From Curvibacter sp. (GTDB lineage: Bacteria; Pseudomonadota; Gammaproteobacteria; Burkholderiales; Burkholderiaceae_C), in the NCBI GenBank assembly GCA_003500955.1, contig DNQP01000062.1, forward strand, positions 1-6,061: a DNA stretch of 6,061 nucleotides. The letters are read 5' to 3'. Below are positions 1 through 6,061 of the stretch, in pieces. Every line of letters begins with the position of its first letter. Positions within the stretch are counted from its first letter, which is position 1. A program made the translations under genes and the position numbers. The notes beneath the pieces were generated by a model that was not told where the DNA came from, did no database searches, and was given only the letters and a program-made list of their open reading frames with translations.

Positions 1-986
1 AGTTCTTCCTCTACACGCTGCTCGGTTCGTTGCTGCTGTTGGTGGCGCTGATCTTCCTCTACGTCAAGTCGGGCGGCAGCTTCGACATCCAGACCTGGCA
101 TGCACTGCCGCTGGACGGCCCCACGCAGACGCTGATCTTCTTCGCCTTCTTCGCGGCCTTTGCCGTCAAGGTGCCGATGTGGCCGGTCCACACCTGGCTG
201 CCCGACGTGCACGTGGAAGCGCCCACGGGTGGTTCCGCCGTGCTGGCGGCCATCATGCTCAAGCTGGGCGCCTACGGCTTCCTGCGTTTCTCCATGCCCA
301 TCGCGCCCGATGCTGCGCATGAGTGGGCCTGGCTCATGATCGCGCTCTCGCTGATCGCCGTGATCTACGTGGGCTTGGTCGCCATGGTGCAGCAGGACAT
401 GAAAAAGCTCGTGGCCTACTCGTCCGTGGCCCACATGGGCTTCGTGACGCTGGGCTTCTTCATCTTCAACGACCTCGGCGTGGCCGGCGGCCTGGTGCAG
501 ATGATCGCCCATGGCTTCGTCTCGGGCGCCATGTTCCTGTGCATCGGCGTGCTCTATGACCGCGTGCACTCGCGTGAGATCGCCAGCTACGGCGGCGTGA
601 TCAACACCATGCCCAAGTTCACGGCCTTCGCGCTGCTCTTCGCCATGGCCAACTGCGGCCTGCCGGCCACCGCCGGTTTCGTGGGCGAATGGATGGTCAT
701 CCTGGGCGCCGTCAAGGCCAACTTCTGGCTCGGCCTGGCCGCGGCCACCGCGCTGATCTTCGGTGCCGCCTACACCCTGTGGATGTTCAAGCGTGTCTAC
801 CTGGGCCCGGTGGCCAACGACGACGTCAAGGGCCTGAGCGACATCAACAGCCGCGAATTCCTCATGCTCACGTTGCTGGCCATCGCCGTGCTGTGGATGG
901 GCATCCATCCCAAGCCCTTCACCGACGTGATGGACAGCTCGGTGGCCGAGCTGCTCAAGCACGTGGCGCAGTCGAAGCTGAATTGA
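1..986 (+). CDS. nuoM: NADH-quinone oxidoreductase subunit M, 3' part
   Basis: This is the C-terminal part (327 full codons, reading from base 3) of an antiporter-like membrane subunit of respiratory complex I. The complex transfers electrons from NADH to quinone and pumps protons across the inner membrane. The frame is already open at base 3 (FFLYTLLGS), so the true start lies upstream. The family is about 490 residues long, so roughly 160 N-terminal residues should be missing. Family hallmarks are visible: the Lys of the broken helix TM7 in [17 protein letters not shown] (codon 168-170), the TM8 Lys in [12 protein letters not shown] (261-263), the [10 protein letters not shown] segment, and the TM12 Glu in [11 protein letters not shown] (687-689). 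These residues form the proton path in characterised NuoM proteins. The TM5 Glu would lie upstream of the window. The gene ends with TGA 16 bases before nuoN, as expected in a nuoA-N operon. The TTG at 30 is an internal Leu codon, not a start. Confidence 0.97.
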   Translation, partial: FFLYTLLGSLLLLVALIFLYVKSGGSFDIQTWHALPLDGPTQTLIFFAFFAAFAVKVPMWPVHTWLPDVHVEAPTGGSAVLAAIMLKLGAYGFLRFSMPIAPDAAHEWAWLMIALSLIAVIYVGLVAMVQQDMKKLVAYSSVAHMGFVTLGFFIFNDLGVAGGLVQMIAHGFVSGAMFLCIGVLYDRVHSREIASYGGVINTMPKFTAFALLFAMANCGLPATAGFVGEWMVILGAVKANFWLGLAAATALIFGAAYTLWMFKRVYLGPVANDDVKGLSDINSREFLMLTLLAIAVLWMGIHPKPFTDVMDSSVAELLKHVAQSKLN

Positions 987-1002
987 ATCAAAGAGAAGCA
1001 AG

Positions 1003-2490
1003 ATGACAGACCTACTCAGCTGGATCGCGGTCTTTCCCGAGGTCATCCTCCTCATCATGGCCTGCGCCGTGACGCTGCTGGACCTGCTGGTCAAGAGCCG
1101 CCTGCGCACCGGCACCTATGTGCTGACCCTGGCCACGCTGGCCGTGGTCGCCTTGCTGCAGGGCATCTACGCCAGCACCGGCGGCACGCTCTATGGCCTG
1201 AACAATATGGTGGTCAGCGACCCCATGGGCAACTGGCTCAAGTGCTTCGCCACCATCGCCGTCATGGTGACCCTGGTCTACAGCCGCCCCTACGCGGGTG
1301 ACCGCGACATGCTGCGCGGCGGCGAACTGTTCAGCCTGAGCCTGTTCGCGCTGCTGGGCATGTTCATCATGATCTCGGGCAACAACTTCCTGCTGATCTA
1401 CCTGGGCCTGGAACTGCTCACGCTGTCCAGCTACGCCCTGGTGGCCCTGCGTCGTGACCACGCCGCTTCCACCGAAGCCGCCATGAAGTACTTCGTGCTG
1501 GGCGCGCTGGCCTCGGGCTTCCTGCTCTACGGCCTGTCCATGATGTACGGCGCCACCGGCACGCTGGACATCAACAAGGTCTTCGACGCCATCTACTCCG
1601 GCCAGATCAACCAGCAGGTGCTGGTCTTCGGCCTGGTCTTCGTCGTCGCCGGCCTGGCCTTCAAGCTCGGCGTCGTGCCCTTCCACATGTGGATCCCCGA
1701 CGTCTACCAGGGCGCCCCCACCGCCATCACCCTGATGATCGGCGGCGCCCCCAAGCTCGCGGCCTTCGCCATCGTCATGCGCCTGCTGGTCGAGGGCATG
1801 CTGCCGCTGTGGTTCGACTGGCAACAGATGCTCATGCTGCTGGCCATCGCCTCGCTGCTGGTCGGCAACCTGGCCGCCATCATGCAGACCAACCTCAAGC
1901 GCATGCTGGCCTTCTCCACCATCGCGCAGATGGGCTTCGTGCTGCTGGGCCTGATCTCGGGCGTGGTCAACGGCAATGCCCTGTCCACCGTCGACGCCTA
2001 CAGCGCCACCATGTTCTACGTGGTCACCTATGTGCTGACCACGCTGGCCACCTTCGGCGTCATCCTGCTGCTGGCGCGCGAAGGCTTCGAGAGCGAGGAG
2101 ATCGCCGACTTCGCCGGCCTGAACCAGCGCAGCCCGCTGTATGCCGCCATCATGGGCATCTGCCTGTTCTCGCTGGCCGGCATCCCGCCCATGGTGGGCT
2201 TCTACGCCAAGCTCTCCGTGCTGCAGGCCCTGATCGGCACCGGCCAGGGGCTCTACATTGGCCTCGCGGTCTACGCCGTCATCATGTCGCTGATCGGCGC
2301 CTTCTACTATCTGCGCGTGGTCAAGGTCATGTACTTCGACGAGCCCATCACCGCCACCACCGTGTCGGCCCCGCTGGACGTGCGTGCGGTGCTGTCCATC
2401 AACGGCCTGCTGGTGCTGGGCCTGGGCATCCTTCCCGGCGGTCTGATGGCCCTGTGCGCCCAGGCCGTGGCGGCCATGATCACGACCTGA
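1003..2490 (+). CDS. nuoN: NADH-quinone oxidoreductase subunit N
   Basis: This is a complete 495-residue antiporter-like subunit of complex I, very hydrophobic and of normal family length, with about 14 expected membrane helices. It should form one of the proton channels in the membrane arm. Key charged residues can be placed by motif: Glu137 in [14 protein letters not shown] (TM5), Lys221 in [21 protein letters not shown] (TM7), Lys251 in GGAPKLAAF (TM8) and Lys403 in [12 protein letters not shown] (TM12, after the LAGIPP helix break). By motif I align these with E. coli E133, K217, K247 and K395. [15 protein letters not shown] (about 297-311) is another family signature. The ATG at 1003 is preceded by a purine-rich AAGAGAAG (991-998), 4 bases upstream, which supports this start. 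The stop is 4 bases before the DUF2818 start, implying translational coupling. It is by convention the last structural nuo gene, and nothing looks damaged. Confidence 0.98.
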   Translation: MTDLLSWIAVFPEVILLIMACAVTLLDLLVKSRLRTGTYVLTLATLAVVALLQGIYASTGGTLYGLNNMVVSDPMGNWLKCFATIAVMVTLVYSRPYAGDRDMLRGGELFSLSLFALLGMFIMISGNNFLLIYLGLELLTLSSYALVALRRDHAASTEAAMKYFVLGALASGFLLYGLSMMYGATGTLDINKVFDAIYSGQINQQVLVFGLVFVVAGLAFKLGVVPFHMWIPDVYQGAPTAITLMIGGAPKLAAFAIVMRLLVEGMLPLWFDWQQMLMLLAIASLLVGNLAAIMQTNLKRMLAFSTIAQMGFVLLGLISGVVNGNALSTVDAYSATMFYVVTYVLTTLATFGVILLLAREGFESEEIADFAGLNQRSPLYAAIMGICLFSLAGIPPMVGFYAKLSVLQALIGTGQGLYIGLAVYAVIMSLIGAFYYLRVVKVMYFDEPITATTVSAPLDVRAVLSINGLLVLGLGILPGGLMALCAQAVAAMITT

Positions 2491-2494
2491 GCCC

Positions 2495-2797
2495 ATGACG
2501 CCATCTGCCGCCGTCACGGTGCTCATCGTCCTGGCCCTGCTGGCGGCCAATCTGCCTTTCCTCAACGACCGCCTGCTGGCGGTCGTGCCGCTGAAGTTCT
2601 CCAAGAACCTGGCCATCCGCCTGCTGGAACTCGTGGCGCTCTACTTCGTGGTCGGCGGCATCGGCCTGCTGCTGGAGCAGCGCCAGGGCCGCATCGCGCC
2701 CCAGGGCTGGGAGTTCTACGCCATCACGGGTGCACTCTTCCTCACCCTGGCCTTTCCCGGCTTCGTCTGGCGCTATCTGTTCAAGCGCAACGCCTGA
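2495..2797 (+). CDS. DUF2818 family small membrane protein
   Basis: This is a 100-residue hydrophobic protein matching, from memory, the DUF2818 family often found directly behind nuoN in Burkholderiales. Its function is unknown. Three membrane helices are apparent at about residues 4-22, 40-60 and 74-92. The basic loop after helix 1 (R26, K34, K37, R42) and the basic C-terminus (YLFKRNA) suggest, by the positive-inside rule, an outside N-terminus and a cytoplasmic C-terminus. Recognisable segments are LLAANLPFLNDRL near the start and FPGFVWRYLFKR at the end. The ATG lies 4 bases after the nuoN stop and I see no good Shine-Dalgarno in front of it. It is therefore probably translated by ribosomes finishing nuoN. 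That coupling suggests, but does not prove, a role with complex I such as assembly or membrane-arm stability. Family assignment is fairly sure; the role is inference. Confidence 0.88.
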   Translation: MTPSAAVTVLIVLALLAANLPFLNDRLLAVVPLKFSKNLAIRLLELVALYFVVGGIGLLLEQRQGRIAPQGWEFYAITGALFLTLAFPGFVWRYLFKRNA

Positions 2798-2801
2798 AGG
2801 G
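2796..2801 (+). promoter_or_regulatory. Ribosome binding site for the NUDIX gene
   Basis: GAAGGG, overlapping the last two bases of the DUF2818 stop codon, lies 5 bases before a GTG. It decides the start of the NUDIX gene at 2807, since no in-frame ATG occurs until residue 50 and starting there would cut off the N-terminal domain. Confidence 0.6.
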
Positions 2802-2806
2802 CTGGC

Positions 2807-3397
2807 GTGGCTGACGATCGTCACCTGATTGAAGTGCGCGAGAGCAGCACCGAGCTGTTCCAGGGCAAATTTCTCCACGCCTTTCGCGACACCGTGCGCC
2901 TGCCCGACGGCAGCCTTACCGTGCGTGAATACGTCAAACACCCGGGCGCGGTCATGATCATCCCGCTGCTGCCGCAGCCCGATGGCAGTGTGCGCGTGGT
3001 GATCGAGCGCCAGTACCGCTACCCCGTGCAGCAGGTCATGATCGAGTTCCCCGCGGGCAAGCTCGACCCGGGCGAGGACGTGCTGGCCTGCGCGCAGCGC
3101 GAACTGCACGAAGAGACTGGCTACCGCGCCGCCGAGTGGGCGCGCGCCGGTGTGCTGCATCCGGTCATCTCCTACTCCACCGAGTTCATCGAGGTCTGGT
3201 TTGCGCGCGGCCTGACGGCCGGCGAGCGCCAGCTCGATGCTGGTGAGTTTCTCGACGTCGCTACCGCCACCCCGGCCGAACTGCTGCAGTGGAGCCGTGA
3301 CGGCAGGCTGACCGATGCCAAGACCCTCACCGGCCTGCTCTGGCTGCAGAACGTCCTCTCGGGCGCGTGGTCTCTGGACTGGAGGCCGGCAGCCTGA
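2807..3397 (+). CDS. NUDIX hydrolase, ADP-ribose pyrophosphatase type
   Basis: This 196-residue enzyme should hydrolyse a nucleoside diphosphate linked to another group, most likely ADP-ribose to AMP and ribose 5-phosphate, in the cytoplasm. A complete NUDIX box (G-x5-E-x7-RE-U-x-EE-x-GU) spans residues 84-106: G84, E90, R98-E99, E102-E103, G105, Y106. The acidic residues bind the catalytic metal, usually Mg2+. The N-terminal part, with TVREYVKHPGAVMIIPLL and VVIERQYRYPVQQVMIEFPAG, is typical of the ADP-ribose pyrophosphatase (NudF-like) group. P119 lies 14 residues after G105, near the position where that group usually has a proline. The gene starts with GTG behind a clear ribosome site, 9 bases after the DUF2818 stop. 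Length is usual for the family. The exact substrate cannot be settled from sequence; ADP-sugars or other nucleotide sugars remain possible. Confidence 0.92.
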   Translation: MADDRHLIEVRESSTELFQGKFLHAFRDTVRLPDGSLTVREYVKHPGAVMIIPLLPQPDGSVRVVIERQYRYPVQQVMIEFPAGKLDPGEDVLACAQRELHEETGYRAAEWARAGVLHPVISYSTEFIEVWFARGLTAGERQLDAGEFLDVATATPAELLQWSRDGRLTDAKTLTGLLWLQNVLSGAWSLDWRPAA

Positions 3398-3422
3398 GCC
3401 GCCGCCTGCCAAGATACGGCCC

Positions 3423-3884
3423 ATGAAAGTCTTCAACCTCCAGTGCAGCGCCTTGCATCGCTTCGAAGGCTGGTTCGCGTCCGAGGAAGACTACGCCAGC
3501 CAGGTCGAGCACGGCCTGCTCGAATGCCCGCTCTGCGCAGACAAGACCGTGCAGAAACTGCCCAGCGCGCCGCGCATCAACCTCGGAGCCAGCGAGGCGC
3601 CAGTTGCTGCTCCCAAGTCGGATGGTCAACAAGCCCTCGTGGCTGGTGATGCAGCCCAGGCCCTGCAGGCCGCCTGGCTGCAGATGGCGCGTCAGATCGT
3701 GAGCCAGACCGAAGACGTGGGCCCGCGCTTTGCCGAAGAAGCGCGCAAGATCCACTACGGCGAGAGCGAGGAACGCGGCATCCGCGGCCAGGCCTCGCGC
3801 GAGGAGACCGAGGCGCTGCTGGAGGAGGGCATTGCGGTGCTGCCCCTGCCTTTGCCGGAGGGGCTCAAGGGGCCGCTGCAGTAG
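3423..3884 (+). CDS. DUF1178 family protein
   Basis: This 153-residue soluble protein belongs to DUF1178, a proteobacterial family of unknown function with a length near 150. The N-terminus MKVFNLQC...HRFEGWF followed by LLECPLC is the family signature. C8, H12, C35 and C38 could form a small zinc-binding site, which is inference from spacing. Residues about 52-75 are Ala/Ser/Gly-rich and look like a flexible linker. The C-terminal half is predicted helical and contains the conserved-looking stretch RKIHYGESEERGIRGQAS (about 112-129). The ATG at 3423 is chosen because the family signature begins there. A frame open further upstream overlaps the NUDIX gene and gives low-complexity Pro/Arg-rich sequence. 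The gap to the NUDIX stop is 25 bases, with no strong Shine-Dalgarno seen. It is the last gene before the terminator, so probably the end of the nuo transcript. Confidence 0.9.
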   Translation: MKVFNLQCSALHRFEGWFASEEDYASQVEHGLLECPLCADKTVQKLPSAPRINLGASEAPVAAPKSDGQQALVAGDAAQALQAAWLQMARQIVSQTEDVGPRFAEEARKIHYGESEERGIRGQASREETEALLEEGIAVLPLPLPEGLKGPLQ

Positions 3885-3893
3885 ACCGTCGTG

Positions 3894-3932
3894 GCAAACA
3901 AGAAACCCGGCGAGGCCGGGTTTCTTGTTTGC
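3894..3932. terminator. Bidirectional intrinsic terminator
   Basis: The 18-base arms 3894-3911 and 3915-3932 are perfectly complementary around a 3-base loop (GAG). The inner stem is G/C-rich (ACCCGGC/GCCGGGT) and the outer stem holds A-rich and T-rich tracts, so each strand has a U-rich stretch after the G/C core. It sits 10 bases after the DUF1178 stop and 35 bases beyond the end of the convergent lipoprotein gene. It is well placed to end transcripts from both sides. Confidence 0.92.
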
Positions 3933-3966
3933 GGCAGCGTGTGCCTTTTGGGGGGCATCACCGACC

Positions 3967-4401
3967 TTACTTGGTCTCCGCCAGACTGGTTTCCAGCACG
4001 CCTTTCTTGCCCGTGGCGTCGTCAACGAGCTGCAGCTTGTTGCGTGCATACAGCACGCCCATCTTCACTTCCTGCCAGATGAAGTAAAGCACAGCGGGTT
4101 GGGCATCGATTTCCAGTGTGTCGGTGTTTTCGGCCTTGGACGTGATCGTGTGCTTGCCGGGAGTGACTTCCTTGTAGAGGAAGGTCTTGGCCACGGTCTG
4201 GCCCAGTGGTTGACCGTCTATTGCCACGTCCATCTTCACGGCCGCACCCATGCTCTCGTTGCGGTAGATATAGACACCCGCATGGCCCTGAGGCGCCTTG
4301 AAGGTCTTGGCCGCAGCGTCCTGTTTGGGATCACCCATGTTGACGGAGGCGCAGCCGGCCAGGCTGAGCGCCAAGAATGCAGCGAGAAGAAGTCGTTCCA
4401 T
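3967..4401 (-). CDS. DUF2846-type lipoprotein
   Basis: This is a 144-residue exported lipoprotein of unknown function. A short lipoprotein signal peptide is clear: MERLLLAAFLALSLAGC, with lipobox LAGC and the lipidated Cys at 17. Ala at +2 and Ser at +3, with no Asp at +2, favour sorting to the outer membrane. The mature part (about 35-125) fits the DUF2846 pattern: an opening VYIYRNES, a central VAIDGQPLGQ, then VTPGKHTI and a later AVLYFIWQEVKMG. This resembles PEGA-like beta domains that may sit at the cell envelope. It reads toward the nuo operon tail and shares its terminator. Its ATG lies 553 bases from the divergent chemotaxis gene. The ribosome site is weak (an AAGAAAG-like stretch some 10 bases upstream of the ATG on this strand). 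The lipoprotein call is sure; the DUF2846 assignment is from memory of the pattern. Confidence 0.88.
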   Translation of the reverse strand: MERLLLAAFLALSLAGCASVNMGDPKQDAAAKTFKAPQGHAGVYIYRNESMGAAVKMDVAIDGQPLGQTVAKTFLYKEVTPGKHTITSKAENTDTLEIDAQPAVLYFIWQEVKMGVLYARNKLQLVDDATGKKGVLETSLAETK

Positions 4402-4520
4402 GGATCAGGATCTTTCTTGTGGAACCGGGGGAAGGGATGGTGGAAGCCAACTGTCGACGAATACATCTTGAGCAGGGAATTCTGGGGCAATATGGCGGCG
4501 CGGGCTAGCCCCCCGAGAGG

Positions 4521-4958
4521 GTGAAGTGGAAACCCGGGACCGCGATTGCCACCCGCGATGATGAAGATGACCCGAGGTGGCTGGGCTATGGTTTGCCTCC
4601 GGTCCATGCTGATGACCACAGGCTGCAGGTGGAGTGGCCAGGACTGGACCTGTGGCGCTGCCGGCTGCGCGTTCAGGCCGGCGTGTGGGAGATCGTCGCG
4701 CTATCCGTCACGAGCGCGCAGGCACATTCCGTATCCTCCTCGACGCCAGATGGGCCTCGCGGACTTGGAGCGGAGCCGCGTGCTTTTCACGAAGCCGGCT
4801 TCAGGCCGGGCGATCTGGTGTTCTTTCTGCGATTGACAAGTTCGAACCCGTTCACCATCATCCCTTGCGCGCACGCCGACAATTGCCGAGGTTCCAGTGC
4901 CACGCCATCTGGTTGTCGTCGTCCGCGTCGATGTGACGCCAACTGGAGAACCTCATGA
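4521..4958 (+). CDS. Doubtful hypothetical ORF upstream of the chemotaxis gene
   Basis: A GTG-started frame of 145 codons fills most of the gap and ends in a TGA that overlaps the chemotaxis gene ATG as ATGA. An in-frame TAG at 4506-4508 fixes 4521 as the earliest start. For it being a gene: the first half (about residues 1-65, with GYGLPPVHADDHRLQVEWPG and RVQAGVWEIVALSV) has plausible composition and mostly G/C third positions. Against it: I recognise no family, and the C-terminal part is Cys/Arg-rich (SGCRRPRRCDANWRTS) with weaker codon bias. The GAGAGG touching the GTG is too close to act as a ribosome site, and a good promoter candidate lies inside the frame at 4833-4861. A weak TTGAGC-17-TATGGC pair sits at 4468-4496. 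It could be a real small gene, a decayed gene or chance. Confidence 0.2.
   Translation: MKWKPGTAIATRDDEDDPRWLGYGLPPVHADDHRLQVEWPGLDLWRCRLRVQAGVWEIVALSVTSAQAHSVSSSTPDGPRGLGAEPRAFHEAGFRPGDLVFFLRLTSSNPFTIIPCAHADNCRGSSATPSGCRRPRRCDANWRTS
4791..4802. repeat. 12-bp perfect palindrome, possible operator
   Basis: GAAGCCGGCTTC is a perfect inverted repeat with no spacer. It ends 30 bases before the -35 element of the promoter candidate for the chemotaxis gene, a position where an activator could bind. G/C-rich palindromes also arise by chance in such DNA, and I do not recognise it as the site of a known regulator. Confidence 0.3.
4833..4861 (+). promoter_or_regulatory. Sigma-70 promoter candidate for the chemotaxis gene
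   Basis: A perfect -35 hexamer TTGACA (4833-4838) is followed after exactly 17 bases by CATCAT (4856-4861), a 4/6 match to the -10 consensus. Transcription would begin near 4868, leaving a leader of about 87 bases before the ATG at 4955. A consensus TTGACA is uncommon by chance in DNA this rich in G+C. Confidence 0.42.
4945..4948 (+). promoter_or_regulatory. Ribosome binding site for the chemotaxis gene
   Basis: GGAG, within TGGAGAA, lies 6 bases before the ATG at 4955. This spacing fixes the start of the chemotaxis receptor and agrees with the protein, whose first membrane helix begins soon after. Confidence 0.75.
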
Positions 4959-6061
4959 ATAACATCAAAATTTCCACGCGCCTTCTGATTCTTATCGGCT
5001 CCTTGACGGCGATGCTGCTCCTGATCGGCCTGGTTGGATTGTGGAGCACCACCCAATCGAACGATGCCTTGCGTACGGTGTATCTGGACCGTACCGTTCC
5101 AACAGCTGATCTTGCGGCGGTGAATCGCCAGAACCTGCGCAACCGCATCGCCTTGTCCTACGCAATCTTCGAGGCCAAGGATGCCGGCACCGATGCGGCC
5201 TTGAAGCAGATGGAGGGCAACCTCGCGGAGCTGGATCGGCGCTGGAAGAGCTACGCCGCCGCCGCCATGACGGCCGAAGAGGAGAAGATCGCGCGCGAGT
5301 TCGAGCGGACCTACGCACTCTTGCTCAACGAGGGTCTGAAACCGGCGATGGAGGCGCTCAAGCAACGTAATTACGACGCCGCAAAAGATCTGTTGCTCAA
5401 CAAAGTACGGACCCTGAACACCCCCACCGCGACGGCCCTGGACCAGCTCATCAAGATCCAGAGCGAGGTGGCCAAGCAGGAATACGAGGCTGCCGTGGCC
5501 CGCTACGCCAGCATGCGCAACACGCTGATCGTCATGATCATCCTCGCCGCCATCGCGGCCAATTTCTTCGGTTACACCCTCGGACGCAAGATCGGCCAGG
5601 GCATGCACGAGGCGATCGACGCCGCCCGCGCGGTTGCCGGGGGGGACCTGACCCATGCGATCACGGTGCGGGGGCGCGATGAGATCGCCGAGCTTCTGGG
5701 CGAACTGCGGACGATGCAGAGCAGTCTGTCGGAAGTGGTGGCCAAGGTACGACAGGGTTCTGATTCGGTGTCCACTGCGTCGGCTGAGATTGCGCAGGGC
5801 AATCAGGATCTGAGCGCGCGCACCGAGAGCCAGGCCAGCGCGTTGGAGCAGACAGCGGCCTCGATGGAGGAGCTCAGTTCGACGGTGAAGCAAAACGCCG
5901 ACAACGCGCGGCAGGCGAACCAGCTGGCGCAGAGCGCATCGTCGGTCGCTGTCGAGGGCGGTGAGGTCGTGCAGCAGGTGGTCCAGACCATGCAGGGCAT
6001 CAGTGACTCGAGCAGAAAGATAGCCGAGATCATCAACGTGATCGATGGCATCGCCTTCCAG
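4955..6061 (+). CDS. Methyl-accepting chemotaxis protein, 5' part
   Basis: These are the first 369 residues of a transmembrane chemoreceptor, which senses a ligand outside the inner membrane and controls the CheA kinase through CheW. The frame is open to the window edge. Domains in order: TM1 about 10-30; a periplasmic, mostly helical sensor region 31-189, charged and of four-helix-bundle type; TM2 about 190-208; HAMP about 209-262, with GGDLTHAITVRGRDEIAEL; then the cytoplasmic coiled coil. The first adaptation helix is clear (LSARTESQASALEQTAASMEEL, ending with STVKQN near 314). The sequence stops at NVIDGIAFQ (369), immediately before the expected TNILALNAAVEAARAG tip that binds CheA/CheW. 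About 150-200 residues should follow. The second adaptation region and any CheR/CheB-binding tail are outside the window. The sensor part is too variable to name a ligand. Compared with Tsr, the first methylation position appears to be Ser292. Chemoreceptor identity is very sure. Confidence 0.96.
   Translation, partial: MNNIKISTRLLILIGSLTAMLLLIGLVGLWSTTQSNDALRTVYLDRTVPTADLAAVNRQNLRNRIALSYAIFEAKDAGTDAALKQMEGNLAELDRRWKSYAAAAMTAEEEKIAREFERTYALLLNEGLKPAMEALKQRNYDAAKDLLLNKVRTLNTPTATALDQLIKIQSEVAKQEYEAAVARYASMRNTLIVMIILAAIAANFFGYTLGRKIGQGMHEAIDAARAVAGGDLTHAITVRGRDEIAELLGELRTMQSSLSEVVAKVRQGSDSVSTASAEIAQGNQDLSARTESQASALEQTAASMEELSSTVKQNADNARQANQLAQSASSVAVEGGEVVQQVVQTMQGISDSSRKIAEIINVIDGIAFQ

Larger units (their letters stand above)
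4402..4954. other. Intergenic region without a confident gene
   Basis: These 553 bases separate the divergent lipoprotein and chemotaxis genes. The left part must hold the minus-strand promoter of the lipoprotein gene, but I found no convincing -35/-10 pair there. The right part holds a 12-bp palindrome, a sigma-70 promoter candidate and the chemotaxis gene ribosome site, each listed separately. One frame stays open on the + strand from 4521 to 4958 and is listed as doubtful. I see no tRNA, repeat array, insertion-sequence end or strong hairpin. Confidence 0.6.

Noticed and set aside
1012..2616. A 534-codon open frame on the minus strand across nuoN
   Set aside because: It is the antisense shadow of nuoN in GC-rich DNA. 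The product is dominated by Gln, His, Gly, Asp and Ala with no domain, while the + strand encodes a textbook NuoN.
2480..3436. A 318-codon minus-strand frame across the DUF2818 and NUDIX genes
   Set aside because: It has low-complexity composition and is antisense to two well-supported genes.
4402..4520. Promoter search for the lipoprotein gene on the minus strand
   Set aside because: The best pairing, TTGCCC with a downstream ATGTAT-like block, has wrong spacing or few matching bases, so no site is claimed.
3730..4524. A 264-codon + strand frame spanning the terminator and the lipoprotein gene
   Set aside because: It crosses a strong terminator, begins inside DUF1178 in another frame and is Arg/Ala-rich at its start. 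The minus-strand lipoprotein with a clear lipobox explains the region better.
4509..4524. CCCCCC-GAGA-GGG motif, considered as a small hairpin or dispersed repeat
   Set aside because: Only three base pairs can form around the GAGA loop, and no second copy is present in the window.
4546..4836. A 96-codon + strand frame in the intergenic region
   Set aside because: The composition is rich in Met, Arg and Cys, there is no ribosome site and it overlaps the slightly better frame at 4521-4958. Nothing supports it.
4787..5893. A 368-codon minus-strand frame opposite the chemotaxis gene
   Set aside because: The + strand encodes an unmistakable chemoreceptor over the same bases. The minus product is rich in Arg, His, Gly and Leu and resembles no family.

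Overview
The window is GC-rich with strongly G/C-ended codons. Its gene content and order suggest a Betaproteobacterium of the order Burkholderiales, probably Comamonadaceae or a close relative. This rests on recognising protein families and on remembered gene order, not on a search. Nearly everything belongs to known families, and I see no convincing new biological system. The least explained stretch is positions 4402-4954.

Positions 1-3884 (+ strand) are the 3' end of a respiratory complex I (nuo) operon and its tail. In order they hold the end of nuoM, a complete nuoN, a small three-helix membrane protein of the DUF2818 family, a NUDIX hydrolase of the ADP-ribose pyrophosphatase type, and a DUF1178 protein with a probable zinc-binding site. 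Gaps between genes are only 4 to 25 bases and no internal terminator is visible, so the five genes are probably co-transcribed. NuoM and NuoN are proton-pumping antiporter-like subunits of NADH:quinone oxidoreductase. The NUDIX enzyme would act on ADP-ribose or a related nucleotide, which could be a loose link to NAD(H) turnover.

A perfect 18-bp hairpin at 3894-3932 lies between the end of this operon and a convergent gene, and it probably terminates transcription from both sides. On the minus strand, 3967-4401 encodes a small lipoprotein of the DUF2846 type.

Positions 4402-4954 hold no confident gene. They carry the upstream region of the lipoprotein gene, a doubtful open frame (4521-4958) whose stop overlaps the next start as ATGA, a 12-bp palindrome, and a good sigma-70 promoter candidate.

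From 4955 to the window end, on the + strand, is the first 369 residues of a methyl-accepting chemotaxis protein: two membrane helices, a periplasmic helical sensor domain, a HAMP domain and the start of the signalling domain. It runs off the edge just before the conserved hairpin tip. Its sensory job appears unrelated to the nuo operon.
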